Shown one piece after another: positions 6,135 to 8,649 of a stretch of 8,649 nucleotides of DNA; positions within the stretch are counted from its first letter, which is position 1, and each line of letters opens with the position of its first letter. Source of the stretch: an uncultured Desulfovibrio sp. (GTDB lineage: Bacteria; Desulfobacterota; Desulfovibrionia; Desulfovibrionales; Desulfovibrionaceae); NCBI GenBank assembly GCA_900553065.1, contig USBZ01000065.1:1-8649 (forward strand), in the 5' to 3' direction. The notes beneath the pieces were generated by a model. That model made no database searches. It worked only from the letters and a program-made list of their open reading frames with translations, and had not been told where the DNA came from. Made by a program: the position numbers and the translations under genes.

Positions 6135-6557
6135 ATGGCCAAGAAAGAAGTTGCCAAGATCAAGCTGCAGATTCCTGCTGGTGCCGCCAACCCTTCTCCG
6201 CCCGTCGGCCCCGCTCTCGGTCAGCACGGCGTGAACATCATGGGGTTCTGCAAGGAATTCAATGCTCGCACTCAGGATCAGAAGGGCATGATCATCCCCG
6301 TGATCATCACGGTGTATGCCGACCGTTCCTTCACCTTTATCACCAAGACGCCTCCGGCTCCTGTTCTGCTGATGAAGGCCGCCAAGGTTGAAAAGGGATC
6401 CGGCGAGCCGAACCGTAACAAGGTTGGTTCCGTCACCATGGCTCAGGTTGAGGAAATCGCTAAGCTGAAGATGCCCGACCTGAACTGCAAGGATCTCGAA
6501 GGCGCCGTGCGCAACATCATGGGCACCGCGCGCAGCATGGGACTGGACGTTAAGTAA
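6135..6557 (+). CDS. rplK: 50S ribosomal protein L11
   Basis: L11 binds the GTPase-associated region of 23S rRNA at the base of the stalk. At 140 residues it is normal length. The N-terminal domain has the flexible Pro-rich motif PAGAANPSPPVGPALGQHGVN (14-34), including the two prolines at 22 and 23 next to the thiostrepton pocket. The C-terminal rRNA-binding domain runs from about residue 76. The ribosome binding site AAGGA precedes the ATG. The gene ends in tandem stops (TAATAA). An unusually long spacer of 146 nt separates it from rplA. Confidence 0.99.
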   Translation: MAKKEVAKIKLQIPAGAANPSPPVGPALGQHGVNIMGFCKEFNARTQDQKGMIIPVIITVYADRSFTFITKTPPAPVLLMKAAKVEKGSGEPNRNKVGSVTMAQVEEIAKLKMPDLNCKDLEGAVRNIMGTARSMGLDVK

Positions 6558-6703
6558 TAACGTTCAGGCGGCAAGACGGCGTCCGTACGTGTGATATGTG
6601 GGCGCGTTCATCGCGCCGCGCCTATTTCGTTGGATTCGGCCGTACTGCCGGTTTTATCCGGCAGGAGATTCGAGACGACAAGCGCAAAGAAAGGAATACC
6701 ATC
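6558..6703 (+). other. rplK-rplA spacer with two hairpins
   Basis: In E. coli these two genes are only a few bases apart; here the gap is 146 nt. It contains GGCGCG/CGCGCC (6601-6617, 6 bp, loop TTCAT) and CTGCCGG/CCGGCAG (6645-6664, 7 bp, loop TTTTAT). Neither is followed by a T run. A reading frame in phase with rplA crosses much of this gap, but it lacks a ribosome binding site and resembles no L1 N terminus. Confidence 0.45.
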
Positions 6704-7411
6704 ATGCCTACGCATGGAAAAAAATATCGCAATTCGCTGGAAGGCATTGATCTGACCCAGCGTTTTTCCGTGGAGGACGCTGTTGCCAAGTCCCTTGGCG
6801 CTTCCTTCGCCAAATTTGATGAAACGGTCGACGTGGCTCTCCGCTTGGGCGTCGATCCCAAGTACTCCGACCAGATGGTCCGCGGTGCTGTTTCCCTTCC
6901 TCATGGCCTCGGCAAGACCGTGCGCGTGGCCGTGTTCTGCAAGGGCGACAAGCAGGCTGAAGCCCGTGCTGCCGGCGCCGACGTGGTTGGTGCCGAAGAC
7001 CTCGTCGCCCAGATCAAGGGCGGCTGGCTGGAATTCGACGCCGCCGTCGCCGCTCCCGACGTCATGGCTCTCGTCGGCCAGGTCGGTCGTGTGCTCGGCC
7101 CCCGCGGCCTGATGCCCAACGCCAAGACCGGCACCGTTACCTTCGACGTGGCCAAGGCCGTTCAGGAACTGAAGGCCGGTCGCGTGGACTTCAAGGTTGA
7201 CAAGGCCGGTGTGCTGCATGCCCCCCTCGGCAAGGTTTCCTTCGGACCTGAAAAGATCCTCGGCAACCTCAAGGCTCTTCTCGACGCCGTTCAGCGTCTG
7301 AAGCCTTCCGCCGCCAAGGGACAGTACATGCTCTCCATGACTGTTTCCACCACCATGGGCCCCGGCTTCAAGGTCGACATGGCCCAGTGCAAGAAGTTTA
7401 TCGAAGGCTAA
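6704..7411 (+). CDS. rplA: 50S ribosomal protein L1
   Basis: L1 forms the mobile stalk beside the ribosomal E site and in many bacteria represses its own operon. I chose the ATG at 6704, giving 235 residues that begin MPTHGKKY. It has AAAGGA upstream and matches the family length. The in-frame extension back to 6596 would add 36 unrelated residues. The conserved core LGPRGLMPNAKTGTVT lies at residues 131-146. The C terminus, with MTVSTTMGPGFKVD, is typical. Confidence 0.98.
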   Translation: MPTHGKKYRNSLEGIDLTQRFSVEDAVAKSLGASFAKFDETVDVALRLGVDPKYSDQMVRGAVSLPHGLGKTVRVAVFCKGDKQAEARAAGADVVGAEDLVAQIKGGWLEFDAAVAAPDVMALVGQVGRVLGPRGLMPNAKTGTVTFDVAKAVQELKAGRVDFKVDKAGVLHAPLGKVSFGPEKILGNLKALLDAVQRLKPSAAKGQYMLSMTVSTTMGPGFKVDMAQCKKFIEG

Positions 7412-7417
7412 GTGACA

Positions 7418-7437
7418 GGCATCCCGCAAGGGATGCC
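7418..7437 (+). other. GCAA-capped hairpin after rplA
   Basis: GGCATCCC and GGGATGCC form a perfect 8-bp stem with a GCAA tetraloop, 7 nt after the rplA stop. The following TTCCTCGCTTTCC is pyrimidine-rich but lacks a proper T run, so it may be a weak terminator, an RNase processing stem, or the first stem of the rplJ leader. Confidence 0.55.
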
Positions 7438-7535
7438 TTCCTCGCTTTCCAATATTTAGGCTAGGGAAGGAATTTCGGGTCGAAGACGGCAGGTGGCGCA
7501 AGCCTTAATACCCCTGCTCAGACAGATTCTTTGGC
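7436..7535 (+). promoter_or_regulatory. L10 leader (ribosomal protein autoregulatory element) before rplJ
   Basis: The block CGAAGAC (7481-7487), then GCAGG (7489-7493), GGC-GCAA-GCC (7495-7504), TTAATA, and CCTGC (7513-7517) resembles the conserved core of the L10 leader family (Rfam L10_leader) as I remember it. The outer stem GCAGG/CCTGC flanks the inner tetraloop stem. Upstream, CCTTCC (7436-7441) can pair with GGAAGG (7465-7470), closing a larger arm. In E. coli, the L10-(L7/L12) complex binds this kind of leader to repress translation of rplJ and rplL. Exact ends are uncertain. Confidence 0.75.
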
Positions 7536-7579
7536 TCGGCATTCCACAAGACAAAACACCCAATCGTGAGGAGCATCAC

Positions 7580-8101
7580 GTGAAGAACAGGTCTGAAAAA
7601 GCCGTAATCATCGAGCAGGTCAAGGAAGTTGCCTCTCGTGCTTCGTTTGCGGTTGTGACCGACTTCAAGGGTATGTCGGTGGAAGAGCTGACCGGGCTCC
7701 GTGTGGCGCTGCGCGCCGCTGGCGGCGAATATCACGTCGTCAAGAACACTCTTGCCCGCATCGCTTTAGCAGACACCGAACACAGTGCCATCACTTCTTC
7801 TCTGAAGGATAACTGTGCCATTGCCCTTGGATTCAAGGATCCGGTCGGTGTGGCCAAGGCTCTCACGGACTTCGCCAAGACCAACAGCAAGCTGGAAATC
7901 CGTATCGCCAGCCTTGACGGCAAGGCTCTGAGCCCCGCTCAGATCGCCGAACTCGCCAAGCTGCCTTCCAAGGAACAGCTGCTTGCTCAGGCTCTGGCGA
8001 CCATGAACGCCGTGCCCACCAACTTTGTGTCTCTTATGGCCAATATGGTTCGTCCTCTTCTGTACGCCCTCAAGGCTATCGAAGAAAAGAAGGCCGCGTA
8101 A
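7580..8101 (+). CDS. rplJ: 50S ribosomal protein L10
   Basis: L10 anchors the L7/L12 dimers to the ribosome. I chose the GTG at 7580 because GAGGAG sits about 7 nt upstream and the product begins (M)KNRSEKAVIIEQVK, as expected for the family. It has 173 residues, a normal length. An in-frame upstream ATG at 7493 lies inside the L10 leader structure and would add 29 odd residues. TDFKGMSVEELTGLR (27-41) and KNTLARIA (55-62) are the conserved rRNA-binding part. The C-terminal helix (about 145-170) binds L7/L12. A GTG start and a structured leader both suit tight translational control. Confidence 0.97.
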   Translation: MKNRSEKAVIIEQVKEVASRASFAVVTDFKGMSVEELTGLRVALRAAGGEYHVVKNTLARIALADTEHSAITSSLKDNCAIALGFKDPVGVAKALTDFAKTNSKLEIRIASLDGKALSPAQIAELAKLPSKEQLLAQALATMNAVPTNFVSLMANMVRPLLYALKAIEEKKAA

Positions 8102-8167
8102 GCGTGTTTTCGGCTGCCATTTCGCCTCAACCCATCAAAAGTCAAAGAATTTTAAGGAGTCATTATC

Positions 8168-8548
8168 ATGGCCGATATCACCAAGGAACAGGTTGTTGAG
8201 TTCATCTCCAACATGACCGTGCTCGAACTGGCTGAATTCATCAAGGAACTCGAAGAAAAGTTCGGCGTTTCCGCCGCTGCTCCCGCCGTTGCCGTTGCCG
8301 CTGCTCCCGCCGCTGCCGCTCCTGCTGAAGAAGAAAAGACCGAATTCGACGTTATCCTGAAGGAAGTCGGCGCCAACAAGATCGGCGTCATCAAGGTCGT
8401 GCGCGCTCTGACCGGCCTGGGCCTCAAGGAAGCCAAGGAAAAGGTTGACGGCGCTCCTTCCACCCTGAAGGAAGGCGTTTCCAAGGAAGACGCCGAAGCC
8501 GCCAAGAAGGAACTCACCGAAGCCGGCGCTACCGTCGAAATCAAGTAA
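8168..8548 (+). CDS. rplL: 50S ribosomal protein L7/L12
   Basis: L7/L12 is the multicopy stalk protein that recruits EF-Tu, EF-G and other GTPases. At 126 residues it is full length. The N-terminal dimerization helices take residues 1-33. A flexible Ala/Pro-rich hinge spans about 34-54 and is very low in complexity. The globular C-terminal domain begins near residue 57, with the factor-binding stretch KIGVIKVVRALTGLGLKEAK (71-90). The ribosome binding site AAGGAG is strong, fitting the need for several copies per ribosome. It follows rplJ by 66 nt. Confidence 0.99.
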   Translation: MADITKEQVVEFISNMTVLELAEFIKELEEKFGVSAAAPAVAVAAAPAAAAPAEEEKTEFDVILKEVGANKIGVIKVVRALTGLGLKEAKEKVDGAPSTLKEGVSKEDAEAAKKELTEAGATVEIK

Positions 8549-8554
8549 GTTCCT

Positions 8555-8570
8555 TTCACAGCAATGTGAA
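8555..8570 (+). other. GCAA-capped hairpin just after rplL
   Basis: TTCACA and TGTGAA form a perfect 6-bp stem with a GCAA tetraloop, 6 nt after the rplL stop and immediately before the terminator. It may be an RNase processing site or may protect the 3' end. Confidence 0.45.
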
Positions 8571-8576
8571 TTTGAA

Positions 8577-8603
8577 GCCCCCTCAGCCCGAGGGGGCTTT
8601 TTT
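8577..8603 (+). terminator. intrinsic terminator or attenuator after rplL
   Basis: GCCCCCTC (8577-8584) and GAGGGGGC (8590-8597) form a perfect 8-bp GC-rich stem with a 5-nt loop, followed at once by six Ts (8598-8603). This is a strong Rho-independent terminator. If rpoBC follows, as in most genomes with this cluster, it would act as an attenuator that lets only part of the transcription pass, as the rplL-rpoB attenuator does in E. coli. Confidence 0.9.
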
Positions 8604-8606
8604 GGT

Positions 8607-8637
8607 TAAAAGAAAACCCCCAGCTAGGCTGGGGGTT
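8607..8637 (-). terminator. second hairpin, oriented to stop minus-strand transcription
   Basis: AACCCCCAGC (8615-8624) and GCTGGGGGTT (8628-8637) form a perfect 10-bp stem with a 3-nt loop. On the minus strand it is followed by a T-rich run (complement of AAAAGAAAA, 8608-8616). On the plus strand no T run follows. It therefore looks like a terminator for a transcript coming from the right. Confidence 0.6.
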
Positions 8638-8649
8638 CCCGAAAACTTA

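Noticed and set aside
6575..6585. Shared 11-mer GACGGCGTCCG in the tuf leader (3578-3588) and the rplK-rplA gap
   Set aside because: In a window of this size several 11-mers are expected to repeat by chance, and the surrounding structure differs.
1..8649. Search for a CRISPR array, insertion sequence, attachment site, toxin-antitoxin or defence genes
   Set aside because: No spaced direct repeats, transposase or integrase motifs, or target duplications around the tRNA 3' ends were seen. The tRNAs are not followed by repeated copies of their ends.

Overview
This window suggests a Gram-negative delta-type proteobacterium, most likely a gut-associated member of the Desulfovibrionaceae (Desulfovibrio, Bilophila or Mailhella type). 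The support is the protein style of EF-Tu, L33 and SecE, the glycine-rich repeat autotransporter, and the strong codon bias of the translation genes. The family assignment is inference from recognition, not from a search.

Layout: (1) positions 1-194 are a leader with a small hairpin and a weak promoter-like element. (2) Positions 195-2828 encode one large type V autotransporter: signal peptide, about 13 degenerate glycine-rich passenger repeats, a linker and helix, and a C-terminal beta-barrel. (3) Positions 2829-3069 are a non-coding spacer with three consecutive inverted repeats; it ends in a good sigma70-type promoter (TTGCCA, 17 nt, TAAATT) about 6 nt before the first tRNA. (4) Positions 3070-3488 hold tRNA-Thr(UGU), tRNA-Tyr(GUA) and tRNA-Gly(UCC), all with encoded CCA ends. 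(5) Positions 3489-8548 hold tuf, rpmG, tRNA-Trp(CCA), secE, nusG, rplK, rplA, rplJ and rplL, all on the plus strand. (6) The window ends with a strong intrinsic terminator or attenuator after rplL and a second hairpin oriented to stop minus-strand transcription.

The tRNA-tuf-rpmG-tRNA-Trp-secE-nusG-rplKAJL order is a classic conserved bacterial cluster. It supplies elongation factor Tu with tRNA substrates, one translocon subunit, a transcription elongation factor that couples RNA polymerase to the ribosome, and the L1, L11 and L7/L12-stalk proteins. The usual next genes, rpoB and rpoC, would lie just beyond the window.

I found no defence system, mobile element, CRISPR array or clearly new protein system. 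The less ordinary material is RNA or DNA structure in the spacers: four back-to-back hairpins filling the tRNA-Thr/tRNA-Tyr spacer, mutually exclusive hairpins in the tuf leader, a recognisable L10 leader before rplJ, a dyad abutting the main promoter, and an attenuator-like arrangement after rplL. In the proteins, the points of note are a lipobox-like LSAC in the autotransporter signal peptide and an L33 zinc ribbon that has lost its fourth cysteine.
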